NCBI RefSeq assembly: GCF_000283155.1
Contig: NW_004454281.1
Span: 2,447,375 to 2,511,374, forward strand
Direction of reading: 5' to 3'
DNA from: Ceratotherium simum simum
Lineage: Eukaryota; Chordata; Mammalia; Perissodactyla; Rhinocerotidae
Length of the DNA stretch: 64,000 nt
Below are positions 1-11,958 of this stretch, piece after piece. The notes beneath the pieces are model-generated. The model made no database searches. It saw nothing but the letters and a program-made list of their open reading frames with translations, and was not told the DNA's origin. How positions within the stretch are numbered: position 1 is the stretch's first letter; every line of letters starts with the position of its first letter. Both the position numbers and the translations under genes were made by a program.

Positions 1-830
1 CACGGGGAGCTGTTGGCAGTTGACTACCCACACCTTCTACCTGGGGCACCCATACCAGCACCTGGCCAGCCTTTGCTGCCACCCCAGCTGTGGTCCCCTC
101 TGGCACCGCCCATGTCTCTGGCTTTGGAGCTGCCACCTACATGCCCAGCGCCCTGACCAATGCTGTGACCAATGCTGGGCCCAGCACCAGGCAGCAACAA
201 TCAACATCTGGCAGCACAAGCCGAGCGCCCTTCAGGCTGTGGGTCTCCGTAGCACATACGGGCTTTGGGAGCAGGAAGGCTGTCTCAGATCTGATTTCTG
301 CCTTTGCAGCACTCAGCATCACAACACAGACGGGTGGGGCCCTGAGCGCCACACACAGTTATGGGGGAGCTCGGGCCTGAACACCTGGGCCCCCCTCCCC
401 AGAGCGCCCCCATGGTGACCACAGGACCCAGCATTAGGAAGAACCCTGGGTTTGGAGGCACTTCTGTCCCTTCCTTAAGTCTCATCCCCGGGGGCCCGCC
501 CAGGAAGAGACGCCTTACTTCCAGCTGAGGCCCCAGCACCATGGCCAGCAAGGTGCCTTTAGGGGCGTGTCCGTCCCCACCTCCACTCTGAGCAGCCCCA
601 CCTCTGCCGGGCACAGCAGAAACAGCCTTGCCGTTTGGGCCCCTTCATCCCCTGTTCCAGTGTCAGAGTCCTCAGGACAGTAGACGGGGCACTTGGCCAG
701 TTTCCTTCCAGTCCTGGAGGAGGGGGGAAACACCCTGCCACCTAGACTGTTCCCTTCTCCCCGTCTGTCTCCCAGAACCCTCGTGTCTTCCCCACAACTT
801 AGAATAAAGCCTTGTTCTGGTTCCTTCGCA
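1..830 (+). pseudogene. Decayed gene tail or retrocopy, FG-nucleoporin-like (possibly POM121-related)
   Basis: A frame stays open from about position 24 to the stop at 378-380. It encodes a low-complexity peptide rich in Ser, Thr, Ala and Gly with GFG-type dipeptide motifs, such as GFGAAT near 131-148 and GFGS further on. This composition resembles the FG-repeat part of nuclear pore proteins such as POM121, whose relatives (POM121L) are common around immunoglobulin lambda loci in primates. The stop is followed by UTR-like sequence and an AATAAA at 803-808. No intron is visible and the 5' end is outside the window. Family assignment is by composition and short motifs only, so it could be another Ser/Thr/Ala-rich protein or chance. 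I see no evidence that it is functional. Confidence 0.3.
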
Positions 831-1199
831 TACGTCTCCTGTGTCTGTCTCTGGAGATCAGTGTGGAAAAGCACATACTGTGTGAGTGGTGGTGACACAG
901 GAGCCCAGACCTAACTGTTCACAGGTTCCTGCGCCCCAGCTGTGGAGAGAACACAACCTGACGGCTATAAGGACGAACACCTAAATATGAAAGGTATGTT
1001 CTGCGTGGAAATGATGCAGCCCAGGATAAAAGGGGCCCAGGGGAGGGACAGACAGGGAGACTCATCCTTGCCGGTGGAATTGCTGCTCCCCCCCAACCTC
1101 TGACCTGGAGCGGGCTGGTCATCCCTAGTGGACACCAGGAGTCCACACTCTACAGGTTTAGTCTTTTCTAATGGAGCAGTTTATTTTTGGACTGTGTGC

Positions 1200-1449
1200 T
1201 TTTTTTTTTTTTTTTTTGGTGTTGAAGACCAGCCCTGAGCTAACATCCGATGTCAATCCTTCTCTTTTTGCTGAGGAAGATTGGACCTGGGCTAACTACT
1301 GTGCCCATATTCCTCTACCGTATATGGGACGCCACCACAGCATGGCTTGACAAGCAGTGCCTTGGTGCACGCCTGGGATCTGAACCTGCAAACCCCAGGC
1401 CACCAAAGTAGAGCGTGCGCACTTAACTGCTGCGCCACCGGGCAGGCCC
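1200..1449 (-). mobile_element. ERE-type tRNA-derived SINE
   Basis: Read on the minus strand, the element starts with a GGGCCTGCCCGGTGGCGCAG-type tRNA head (A-box region) and ends in the oligo-A seen here as a T run from 1201. It is flanked by near-perfect 16-bp direct repeats at 1188-1203 and 1450-1465 (one mismatch), the expected target-site duplication. This SINE family is confined to perissodactyls and is a main clue to the host. Confidence 0.9.
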
Positions 1450-1740
1450 TGGACTGTTTGCTTTTAAAGTCCTAGGCGAATTACCTACACATACGTCTCA
1501 CCTGGAGAGTCTGGGCCTGGCATCCAAGCTTCTGGGCCTGAACAAATGGGAGCTTTAATTCTCGGATGGGACACAGCTCCGAGCGATGTGCGACATCTTG
1601 TTTTAAAAAAGCAGGACTCCCTGAAGACATCTCTTCCCTTTTCCAGAACAGGGATGAAAAGGAAGGATTTGCAGAGGAAACAAGCAAAAATTAATTCATT
1701 TTAATTGTAAAGATTAGGAGAGATGCAGTTTGTGGTCCAC
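1450..1740. other. No gene seen
   Basis: Between the SINE and the start of recognisable L1 sequence I see only AT-rich anonymous sequence with no ORF of interest. Confidence 0.5.
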
Positions 1741-4700
1741 TATGTATGGAGCTTAGAGATCATCGTTCCTGTTGTCACAACAAGAGAAAAGCTGAACAAA
1801 CTGAAATTCAACAACTCTTCTTAAACCCATCAGAGAATGAGGTCACAGGACAAACTCTCACCACCAGCAGTGGAGAGCCAGGTACACACAGAGTCACAGC
1901 ACGAGGGAGCAGGGGCCTCTGCGGGAGCCGGGATCTGGGGAGCAAAACTGAAACGTAAGGAGTGAACTTCTGGAGGCTCACTGTGGACCAGCCAAGAGTT
2001 AAAATCCCCAGGGGACCAGACTTATGGGGGCCTCCACACTTGCATGAGCTTTCCTTCCAGCGGCCCCACCACAGTCTCGGGGTGAAGATCAAAGAAAACT
2101 CCTTCATGCCTCCAGCAGGGAGAGAAGAAAAGCAACCATCCTGAAACACACCCAGCGCAGCCTGTGGTCCACAAGAAAGCCTTCCCTCCAGGGAAACGGT
2201 TTTACCAGAGCCACCACCTTGGCTTCCACCAGAGCATCACTGGCCTGGGGGAAAAGGAATACCCTAACCTAGTCCCTCTAGCTTTCCATGGGGAGGAAGG
2301 GAAATACCCAGCTCCAGCTCCCTCCAGCATTCTCTCACCTAACGGGAAAAAAAATCCGAGAAGCGCTTGTAAAGGTCAAATCCCAGAGACAAAGGCTCGA
2401 GAGAAGCCTGAGATTAATCAGAGGACTACAGAGCACTCCCCCTTCCCCTCCTCCTTCCCACTGCATTAACAGGGCTCCTGGATCAAAACGGGATTTCAAC
2501 GGAAAGAGCTTCAAGTCTCAGATCTGATTGAAGAAGAAGTATCAAGGGAAACCCAAAGGGAACAGGGAGGACAAAACAAACAACAAAAACCCTGCAAAGT
2601 ACAAAGGGCCCAGAGGAAAGCAGAGCTTCTGACACCTGATCTTCAAGCAGTAAACACAGCTCAACTCCTGGAACATCAAACACTCACACTAAAGGCCTAT
2701 TTAGCTCAGGTGTTCACACCCAAGACATCATGTCCAGCTTTCAACCAAAACTTACAAGGCATACTAAAAGGCAAAGAAACACAGCTTGAAGAGACAGAGC
2801 AAGCATCAGAAGCACACTGGGATACGACAGAGATTTTGGAATTATGAGACTGGGAATTTAAAACAGGTATAGTGAACATGCTAAGGGCTCCACTGGAAAA
2901 GTGGACAACATGCAAAAGGAGGGCCAGTATAAACAAAGAGATGGGAATTCTGAGAAAGAATCTAGAGAAAATGGTAGAAATAAAAAACACTGTAACAGAA
3001 ATGGAGAATGCTTTTGATAAGCTCATGAACAGACTGGACATGACCTAGCAAAGAATCAGTGAGCTTCAAGAAATGTCAACAGAAACTTCCCAAACTAAAA
3101 AACAAGAGGAAAAAGGCTGAAGACCGTAGGAAAAAATATCCAGGAATAGTGGGACAACTACAAAAGGTGTAACATCTGTGTAAAGGGAATACAAGAGGGA
3201 GGGAGGAGCAGAAGAAATATTTGAAATAATAACGAATAAAGGCTTTTATTTCACATACATGAAACCACAGATCCAGGAATCTCAGAGAACACCAAGGAGG
3301 ATAAATACCAAGTGATCAACAGCTTTGTAAATCATATCCAACCTTCAGAAAAACAAAGACAAAGAGAAAATCTTGAAAGAAGGCAGAAGGAAGAAATCTT
3401 AACCGGAAAAAAACTAGCATAAGAATTATATCAAATTTTTCTTCAGAAACCATGCAGGCAAGAAGAGAGTGGAGTGAAATATTTAAAGTGTTGAAAGAAA
3501 AAACCCCACCAACGTAGAATTTTTACTCATCAAATCTCTCCCTCAAAATGATGAGAAATAAAGACTTTCTAAGATAAATAAAAACTGAATTTATCTCCAG
3601 CTGACCTGGCTTATAAGAAATGTTAAAAGAAGTTCTTCAGAGAAGGAAAATTATGTAGGTCAGACACAGATCTAATGAAAGATGGAAGAGTGTAGAGAAG
3701 GAATAAATGAAGGTAAAATAAAATAGTGTTCGGTTTTTATTTTTCTTCTTCTTAACCCATCTAACAGATTCACTTTGTTCAAAATAATAACTGTAAAAAT
3801 ACCTTTGGCGATAACAGTTCGTTGATCAGTGAAATGTAGGAGAGCCGTTTTATAAGGGATGGGAGGGAGGAAGTCAGGAGACTCTGTTACAAGGGACCTG
3901 CACTAACCATGAAGAAACACAGTATCATTTCAAAGTGAACTGAGGTTAGTTGTAAATTTATATTACAACTATATATAAGCTCTAGGGAAAACATTTAAAA
4001 ACTTTAAAAGAAGTATACTTGATACGCTAAAAGAAAAAATGGGATCGTACAAAATGCTTAATAAAAACGAGAGAAGGCAAAAAATAATTTAAAAAGTAGA
4101 GGTACGTAAAAAGAAAGAACAAGGACAATGGATAGAAAACAGTTACAAATATGGTGGATATTAATCCAACTATATCAATCATCACTTTAAACAGGAATGG
4201 TCTAAATACAGCCATTAAGAGACAGAGACCAGCAGAACGGATTCAAAAAATAAGACCCAACCATATGCTGTCTACAAGAAACCCACTTTGATTATAATGA
4301 CACAGAGAGGTTAGAAGCAAAGGGACAGAACAAGATAAGCCAGGCTAACACACATCCAAAGAAAGCTAGAGGAGCTGTATTAATTTCAGACAAAGCTGAC
4401 TTCAGAACAAGGAAAATTCTCTGGGACAAAGAAAAGTATTCCATAATGTTAAGGGGTCAATTCTCCAAGAAGACATAACAGTCCTCAACATACATGCATC
4501 TAACAGAGGAACATCAAAACATGTAAGGAAAAATTGATAAAACTGCACGGAGACATAGACAAATCCACTATCATAGTGGACAGACACAGAAATAGACAAA
4601 TCCACCACTACAGCAGGAAACACTGCTCTCTCAGGAACTGATAGATGCAGCAGGAGAAAACCAGTAAGGAATAGTGTCACCATCAACTGGATCTGATTAA

Positions 4701-6580
4701 CGTTTATAAAACACTGCATCCAGCAAAGAATATACAGTCTTCAAAAGATCACACCCAACATTCACCAGATACACCACATCCTGGCTAAAAAAATCCCACA
4801 CCTCAGCAAATTTAAAACAATAGAAATCATATGAAGTATGTTCTCAGACCAAAAAGGACTTTAAAGTAGGAAACAAAAACAGACAGATAGCTGGAAAATC
4901 CCAAAATATTTGCAGATTAAAGAACACATGGATCAAAAAAAGAAGTCTCAAGACAAATTTCAAATATTTTCCACTAAATGAAAATGAATATACAACTTAT
5001 CAAAATGTGTGGAATGCAGTGAAAGCAGTACTCGGGGGAATTTATAGCATTGAATGCACATAGAGAAAAAAAGAAAGATCTGACACAATAATCCAAACTA
5101 TAAGAAAAAGAAGAAAGTAAGCCTAAAGCAAACAGAAGAAAGGAAATAATAAAAATTACAGCAGAAATTAAGGACTCTGAAAATGGGAAATCAAGAGAAA
5201 TCAATAAAAACAAAACCAGTTCTTTGAAAAGATCAAAAGCATGGATAAACCTCTAGCCAGGCTAACTGAAAACAAAAAGAGAGAGAAGCACAAATTACTA
5301 ATATCAGAAATGAGAGAGGGGCTATGATTACTGATCCCATGAACATTAAAAGATACTAAATATTTGAACAGAGGAATGATATCTTCCCTGATGAGTTCTG
5401 TTGGATCTAGAGCAAATCTCCAAATGAACTCATTCAAATCTTCCCACAACCTTTTCACGTTTGCCTTTTAATTTATATATAAGCAAAATATTGACGGGAC
5501 ATGATTTAATGTCTAAATGATTTCCAATTAGTAAGACTCTCTTGTGCATAAATTAGACATCACTCAAATGCAAAACTGTCAGGATTCAACGGACACCATT
5601 AAGAATGTGAAAAGACAATCCACAACATAGAGAAAAATTTGCAACTCATACACCTGATAAGAAGTATATCTAGAATATATAAAGAACTGTTACAACTCAG
5701 TTATAAAAAGACAAGCAATGCAATTTAAAAATGGGCCAATGAGCTGAACAGACATTTCTCCAAAGAAGGTATACAAATGGCCATTGAGCACATGAAAAGA
5801 TGTCAACATCATTAGCCACCAGAGAAATACCAATCAAACCCCAGCGAGATATCATTTCACACCCATAGGACGGCTATATCGGAAAGACAGATGGTAAGTG
5901 TTGGTGAGGATGTGAGGAAACTGGACCCCTCACACTCCACTGGCAGGAATGTAAATGGTGCAGTCACTTTGGAAAAAATTCTTCCGGGTATTCAAATAGT
6001 GAAACAGAGTTACCATGTGACCCAGCAATCCCACTCCTAGGTATACACATAAAAGAAATGAAAACAGATGTCCACACAAAATCTCATACAGGAATGTTCA
6101 CAACAGCAATATTCACAATAGCCAAAAAGTGGATACAACTCAAATGTCCCTCAACTGAGGAAAGGAGAAATACCCTGTGCTACAGCCACACAGTGGATAT
6201 TATTCAGCATCAGAATCAATGAAGGGCTGACCCACGCCACAACATAGATGGACCCTGACACCACTATGCTGAGTGAAAGAAGCCAGACACAGAAGGTCAC
6301 ACATTGTATGATTCCATTGATATGGAATGTTCAAAATGGGCCAATCTATAGAAACAGAAAGTGAATTTGTGTGTGCCTAGGCCTTAGGGGTTAGGGGAAA
6401 TGGGACTGTCTCCTAATGAGGAAGGTGTTTCTTTTGGAGGGATGATGGAAAGCTTCCAGAATCGACTGTGCTGATGTTGCACAATTCTGTGAATATACTA
6501 AAAAACACTGAATTGCACACCTTCAAGTGTGATTTGTATTGTATGTGAACTACATCTCACTAAAGCTGTGACGATGATTA
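1740..6580 (+). mobile_element. Old long L1 (5'UTR, ORF1, ORF2 remnants, 3' end)
   Basis: The stretch has the order of an old mammalian L1. A GC-richer 5' untranslated part (about 1740-2700) is followed by an ORF1-like part with coiled-coil-type coding (about 2700-3600), endonuclease-domain remnants of ORF2 (about 4140-5330) and the conserved ORF2 C-terminal and 3' end (about 5590-6560). All frames are broken by stops. The reverse transcriptase region is missing: an unrelated stretch of about 230 bp (about 5355-5590) joins endonuclease-type sequence directly to late ORF2 sequence. Boundaries are approximate and judged by recognition of L1 phrases. Confidence 0.85.
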
Positions 6581-8800
6581 ACAGACTGCATTGTGCATTG
6601 TCAACACAGAAAGTAACCCCCAGAAGGAAGCAGAGAACCTTGTTCACTCACTTTAAAGGATCTGAACTAGGGCAACGAAAACCCAGAGGAATTCTGTTAG
6701 TTAACATTCTAGGTACCAGGACATCCTGAAATATTCATGAGGATTTCCATGTTTTAATTTGAAGGAAAAAAGCATCTAAGTTTTAAAAAAAACATATTCA
6801 CAAGTGTCAAAAAGAATCATCATCACTCAGGGGGAGGGGAACACAGGGAAGTCATCAAATGGGAAAGAAGTGTAAGATTTGGGTCACAGGGATCTGCACC
6901 CTGAATATGAGAGTGGACCCACATTTATCACTGCTCCACCCCAAAGATGACCTCAGAAGTCAAACAGCCCAGTGAACATTATCTCTTTCAAAAGCATCAG
7001 TTTCTGGAAAACGAAAATATTAAGAAATAAATACTTTGCAATCATGAAGAATTGAATCTTCTAAATTCCCAGTTTTAAAACTAAAAACTTCTAGAGATTC
7101 CACATGATAGGCACTGAAGTGCTCTCCTCCTCGTGGCTGGAGTGGATTCCAGAAGTGACGGATGCCTTAAGGATAAAACTGGAAAGAATCCAACACTGTT
7201 TGTAAAAGGCTATGTGTTGACCCTGAATCTAATCCTAAACTCTGTATCAGAAAATAGACAGAAATGCAGATCAGCGCAACCAGCAGGCAAAGTAGCAAAG
7301 GATCATGAAAAATTCCACACTTTCCTAGTGATATTCTAGGGCACGTGTCTATTAAAATTCATCAGGCTGTGATGTACTTTTCACGAGTGATCAAAAACAA
7401 ACACATTTGGATTTGTCACAAAGGTGTGTTCCTGTTTTTGACACAATCTTTGTCCCCCTTCAGTTCACGTGACCATCACCGACCACAGTACACTCCCCTG
7501 GGCGCACACCGCTCTCCAGGGCCAAGGTGCCTGAGGTGCTGGAGCCACAAAAGTCCCGGCTGCTTAGCCAGGTGACACCTCTAACCTCCGCCTCCTCCAC
7601 TTCTGTCCTGGGCAGGTCAGGAGGACCCACCCCCACCCCAGCCTGGGGCTGTCATGACCCAGTCAAGGTTTCCTGACTTAGGGGGCCCAGGGTCACCAAG
7701 TATGAATACATAAAGAAGCTACCCTCTATATGCATTATGATCATGTCAAGGAACATTCTTGACACTAAAAAGGAAAGGTGAAATTTCCAGAATAAAGGAC
7801 AGAGCTTCCCATGAAACAGCATTTGCGAAGCTTCCCCTGACGTGTGTGTGTACATAATACATAAATCACATTCACCCACACCTTTCTAAGGGGTTTCCTC
7901 CTCTCTAGACAGAGATGATGAGAAACCTGCTTCCCACGGGTGTGGTAGAATTAAGCACGGGGACAGTGTTGGATCCAGTCCCAGCACAGAGTAAGAGGGA
8001 AGAAGTGTCAGCCACCTGATTCTCACACACACGTCTCCTGCCCTTGATCTGCTCGCTGCCCTCCGTCTGGGAAGACTGTCACAGACCAGCCTGGAGCACA
8101 GCCTGGCCGCGGGAACCAGGCCTTGGAGAGGCCCGGGTGGGGACACCAGTCACCGGGCAGGGGCCCCACAGCTTCATTTATACAATGCAGCTCAGGTCCA
8201 TCCTGCACACCCACCCGAGCACTGACCCACTTTATACCAAGCACACGCTGGGCGGCCACGGTCAGAGCAAAACAGCTCCTGCCCCCCAGGAACTTCGACC
8301 CAGTGAAAGGAGAATAGATGACATCCTCAAATAACCGGTGATCACTCATCTAGCACTTCTCATAGAGGTTAAATAGAAATATAAGAAGCATGGCATTTGA
8401 AGATAGTCAACAGGAATTGGAAAAAACCATAAAAATGAAATCCTCTAGCTAAATGAGCGTGGGGGAATGATTTGCTTGTGGAAATCTGGCAGGATGCTCG
8501 TGACCTGCGAAGGCTGCTGGCTGAGCGTGCAGTAGAGACAGTGGAACAGAACCATTCTGGGAGGGAACCAAGCACACTGGGGGGACACTCCACCAAGAGC
8601 GGGGGCTGTCATTACTGGTCCCCAAACGACCTATTATAGAATCTGACCATAACCAACATCTCCCCGCAGGGGTCATTTTATTCATGGACCCATGTGAGCA
8701 CCATGTGCTTTGAGCTCTGGAACAGCAAGACGTCAACTGGCCCGCACATATCAGGACCCGGCCTTGGTCCTACTACCCTGCAGGTGACCCGGTGCCCACT
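6580..8800. other. Non-repetitive stretch, no gene recognised
   Basis: The sequence from the end of the L1 to the first SLC26A11-like exon holds no coding pattern I can support. I looked here for the downstream SLC26A11 exons (after the third transmembrane-coding exon) on the minus strand and did not find them, so the duplicated gene segment seems to stop near 8.8 kb. Confidence 0.5.
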
Positions 8801-8811
8801 AGCGAGCCTAC

Positions 8812-10318
8812 CTTCATCTGCCCGAAGCCCATGGTGACGGCAGCAGCAGAGGTGAAACCTTTAATGGCTGACGGGGCAGGAGATGAAGTCCAGCAGGAAC
8901 CCTGGCCGGCCAGAAGGAAATACCGAGGTGGTCACAGCTCTGCCCCGTCCCAGAGGACACAGGTGGATGTGGGCCGGGAGAGGGGGTGTGGGTGGGATTG
9001 GGGCTAAGGACTGGTGATGACACACCCTGTCTGGGCTGGTTGGGAGAGCAGGAAAGGGAGGCTAGAGTCTGAGGTCCTGGGCACTTCTCCAAGTGTCCTG
9101 GCCTCTAAGTAGAATAGGGTAGGGCTGAGGGCTGAGGGTACATCCCCCCCAACACACACACGTGCACACACACACACACACATGCGCACACACACACAGG
9201 GACAGCCCTTGGAAGGCAAAGAAGGAAACGCTGGGGGCAGGTGCAGCCCCAGGAGCAGGTGCCTCGGGTCCCCAGGAAGAGCAGAACCGCAGCCCCCACC
9301 ACAGCAGGAAGGCCCGAGAGTCTTACCCAAGCGCAGGAGCCCATGGCTAACTGCATGCAGCCCCACAGGAAGGCCAGCAGCACAGCACAGGCGGGCTCAC
9401 GGAAGGTGCAGAAGGAGACCAGGAGGGACATGATGGCCGTGGGGCCCAGAGTCACACCCCGGGAGGTGCCCAGGAAGAAATACACGAAGCACCCATGAAG
9501 GCAGAGTAGAGGCAGTACTGCTGGGGAGAGAGAGAGGGATGCGCACCCAGGAGGCAGGTGGCACGCCCACGGGGTCCCTGGTGTAGACGTCTGAGCACAG
9601 GGGTCTGTGTGTCCACTGGGTACTTTGGGCACACCTGCGCACACAGGCAGGGTAAACGCTCCCCCTCTACTATCCATGGGGGTGACCTGCAGGGATCAGG
9701 GGACCTCTTTTCTCCCCCTACCCAACTGGGGCCCCGGGTGCCACCTGCGGGAGCACAAAGGCAGTGAGCTTCTGTGAGAGTGTGAGTCTGAGAAAGCGTT
9801 CTTAAGGCTGTGGTGAGTCATTCCGCTGTCCCATCAGGCAATGAGAACTAGCCGGGTGCCTGTGTGTGACAAGTGTGACAAGAGCAGGTACATGGGCATG
9901 TGTCTGCCCAAAGGCAGTCACAGGCTCTAGATTGTAAACCAAGGCTTCTTGGACCCACGGGCCTGGAACCCTGGGATCCTTGCTTGTCTGGAGGGGATAC
10001 TATGCATTTCTACTCTGCTTCTGGGCAGGTGCTGAGGCCCGGAGTGGGGTGAGGCCATGTGCAGGGCATGTGGCAGGCAGCAGGGACAGACATCTCACCT
10101 GGGGCTGGAGTCAGGCCAACTCAGCATAGGCCAGCACCTAGGGAATGACCATGGTCCGACAGAGAACCTGGTGATGAAGTCCATCTTCAGCCACTGCACA
10201 GAGTAGTGGGACAGCCAGGCGGGGACAGGCAGCTTTCTCTGCAGGGCCGCAGGGGGGCAGCAGAGGCCTGGCTGGGCCACGCAGGCGCCTGAGCCAGCAC
10301 CTTCACGGAAGAGGGCGT
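8812..10318 (-). pseudogene. SLC26A11: Unprocessed SLC26A11 pseudogene, 5' coding exons only
   Basis: Three exons of the sodium-independent sulfate anion transporter SLC26A11 can be read with introns and splice sites kept: 10099 to about 10318, 9327-9517 and 8812-8901. They encode the region around QWLKMDFI, the TM segment with YFFLGTSRGVTLGPTAIMSL, and FLLDFISCPV. The match is to the human protein as remembered. The copy is dead. The start codon position (10316-10318) reads ACG, and exon 1 coding is frame-shifted before CCPPAALQ. The same exon has a second frameshift after FSVG followed by TAG and TGA stops. The middle exon has two 1-bp deletions, and the last has a 4-bp insertion before the IKGF-coding part. 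Donors and acceptors are still GT and AG, so it arose by DNA duplication, not retroposition. Exons beyond the third are absent. Confidence 0.9.
9151..9199. repeat. (CA)n microsatellite
   Basis: An interrupted run of CA dinucleotides lies in the intron between the second and third SLC26A11-like exons. Confidence 0.95.
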
Positions 10319-11000
10319 GCCTGGGTGAGTGAGGGTGCAACACAGACCAGCAGTCAGGGTCCAGGCTTCAGAGAACCTAGTGGGGGGGGGGCGGTCCAGG
10401 GGCATCAGGAGAGGCACAATCTGTCTCCCCTCCAGGGGGTCTGAGCCAGACGGTTAAATCCAGCCCCCTTGCTAGTCTGAGGGAGGAAGCCAACAACCAA
10501 AGGTGGAGTGTCCCCTCCTCTCTGCTCACTGCTCCCCCTGAACACCCCCTACCCAAACCCTAGGCGCCTTCTCTCCCTCCATCAACATTGGCCGGGAGGA
10601 ATATGAGAAACGATTTTTCAATGAGAAGGCTAAACGCTAATTAGACTCCAGGTTTCTCCTCCCAGGAGAATTTGTTTGCTTTTTTTTTTTGTTTCCCTCC
10701 CCAGGGAATTTAACGGGGAGCAGTGCAGAGAGAAGCAGGGTCCAGGGGGCACCCTTGTCTGGCTGGCGGGGTGTGGGGGGGGACTGGAGGCCCGGAGGGA
10801 CCAGAGGCTTCCCCAAGCGCTCACCATGGGGGGCTCCACCCAGTGAGGGACACTGCAGTGCTGGAGGGGGGGTGTCTCCCATCCTGAGACTGCGTTTTAC
10901 TCAGCCGCCATCTGTGGCATTCGCATCCCTAGAGGGGTCCCAGGGCTTCTAGCTGGTTCTGGGAGAAGGCCAGAGGCTCCTCGATTAACTCAGGGTGCGC
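10319..11000. other. Intron-like spacer of the SLC26A11 pseudogene
   Basis: GC-rich sequence lies between the first coding exon and the CpG island, with a G run near 10381 and a T run near 10680. No further exon is recognised, and the position fits intron 1 of the pseudogene. Confidence 0.4.
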
Positions 11001-11520
11001 AGCATCCTCTGGGATCTTGGCGCCTGCCGCGCAAAGCCGGCCCCAGACCCCCCTCACTCCGGGACCCCGAGCCTGCTCTGGACAGAACCCGGCCCCCACC
11101 CCCAAAACTGCTTGCCGGAACCCTGGGGTATAAGGTGGGGACCCCTCGCGGGCTAAGGGTCCGCGGCCGGCAGGCGCCAGCAAGGCCGCGGGGACCTGGG
11201 CGGCCACGCGGTGGCTGGGGAAAGGGGGTCCCAGGGAGGCGCCCGCACCCTCGGACTCCGGGCAGCTCCTCCAGTCAGCTGCCCCCTAGCGACCCCGGTC
11301 TGTCCGCAGCAGCGCGCTCACCCCGCCCCGGGGCCCGCCGCCCGCCGCGGATTCACCGGGCGCCGCCGTGCCGAGTTGCTGCCTCAGAGTCCGCAGGACC
11401 TGCAAGGGAGGGGGAGTGAGGGGCGGGGCCTGGCGTCGCGTGACCTTGGGGTGGGGGTGGGGTGGCGCGGGGCGGGGCCGGGGTCCGGGGCGGGGCCAGG
11501 GTGGGGCCCGGCGTGAATGT
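11000..11520 (-). promoter_or_regulatory. CpG-island promoter and non-coding first exon of the SLC26A11 pseudogene
   Basis: This is the most CpG-dense stretch of the window, with several GGGGCGGGG-type Sp1 boxes between 11410 and 11500. On the minus strand a consensus donor (GGGCGGG|GTGAGC, last exon base 11322) could end a non-coding exon 1. The site at 11435-11444 (GTCGCGTGAC) is one base from the palindromic TFEB/CLEAR box GTCACGTGAC used by lysosomal genes. In human, SLC26A11 shares a divergent promoter with the lysosomal gene SGSH (established knowledge). I could not recognise SGSH exon 1 on the plus strand; an L1 begins at about 11525. Confidence 0.6.
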
Positions 11521-11524
11521 GACA

Positions 11525-11958
11525 GCAGGTGAGACCTGGGACATACAGATGTCCAACTGACCCATCATTATTTATTGAAAGAACCGTCTTTCCTCCACCG
11601 CTCTGTGGGGCCACGTTTGTCACAAAACATATGTCCCTGTGTGTGTGTGCATGAGCTGGTTCAGGCCTCTGCATTGGGTCCAGAGGTCAAAAAATTTGGT
11701 TCTTTGTGCCCATATCACATAGTCTCAGTAACTTTAGTTGTACAGTAGTCTTGGTATCAGTAAAAGACGTTCTGTCTTTTTTTCCTCTGCAAGATTATCT
11801 TAGCTGTTCTTGACCTTTTGCATTTGCATATTAATTCTAGAATCTTTTTTCAGGTCCCTCATGCAACAACAACAACAACAAAAGATCTGTTGGTTTTGGA
11901 TTGGAATGGAAGTGAGTCTACAGATCCATTTGGGGATATTTGCTTTCTTGACAATATT
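11525..11958 (-). mobile_element. Inverted 5' part of an L1 (ORF2)
   Basis: L1 ORF2 sequence is in antisense here. Its continuation lies in sense orientation directly to the right, so the two parts look like one insertion with a 5' inversion (twin priming). The ORF2 stretch around the junction is represented in both parts with only a short overlap. Confidence 0.75.

Noticed and set aside
9105..9677. 190-codon minus-strand frame as an intact membrane protein
   Set aside because: The transmembrane-like part is the SLC26A11 exon at 9327-9517 read through into introns. Frameshifts inside the exon show it is a pseudogene.
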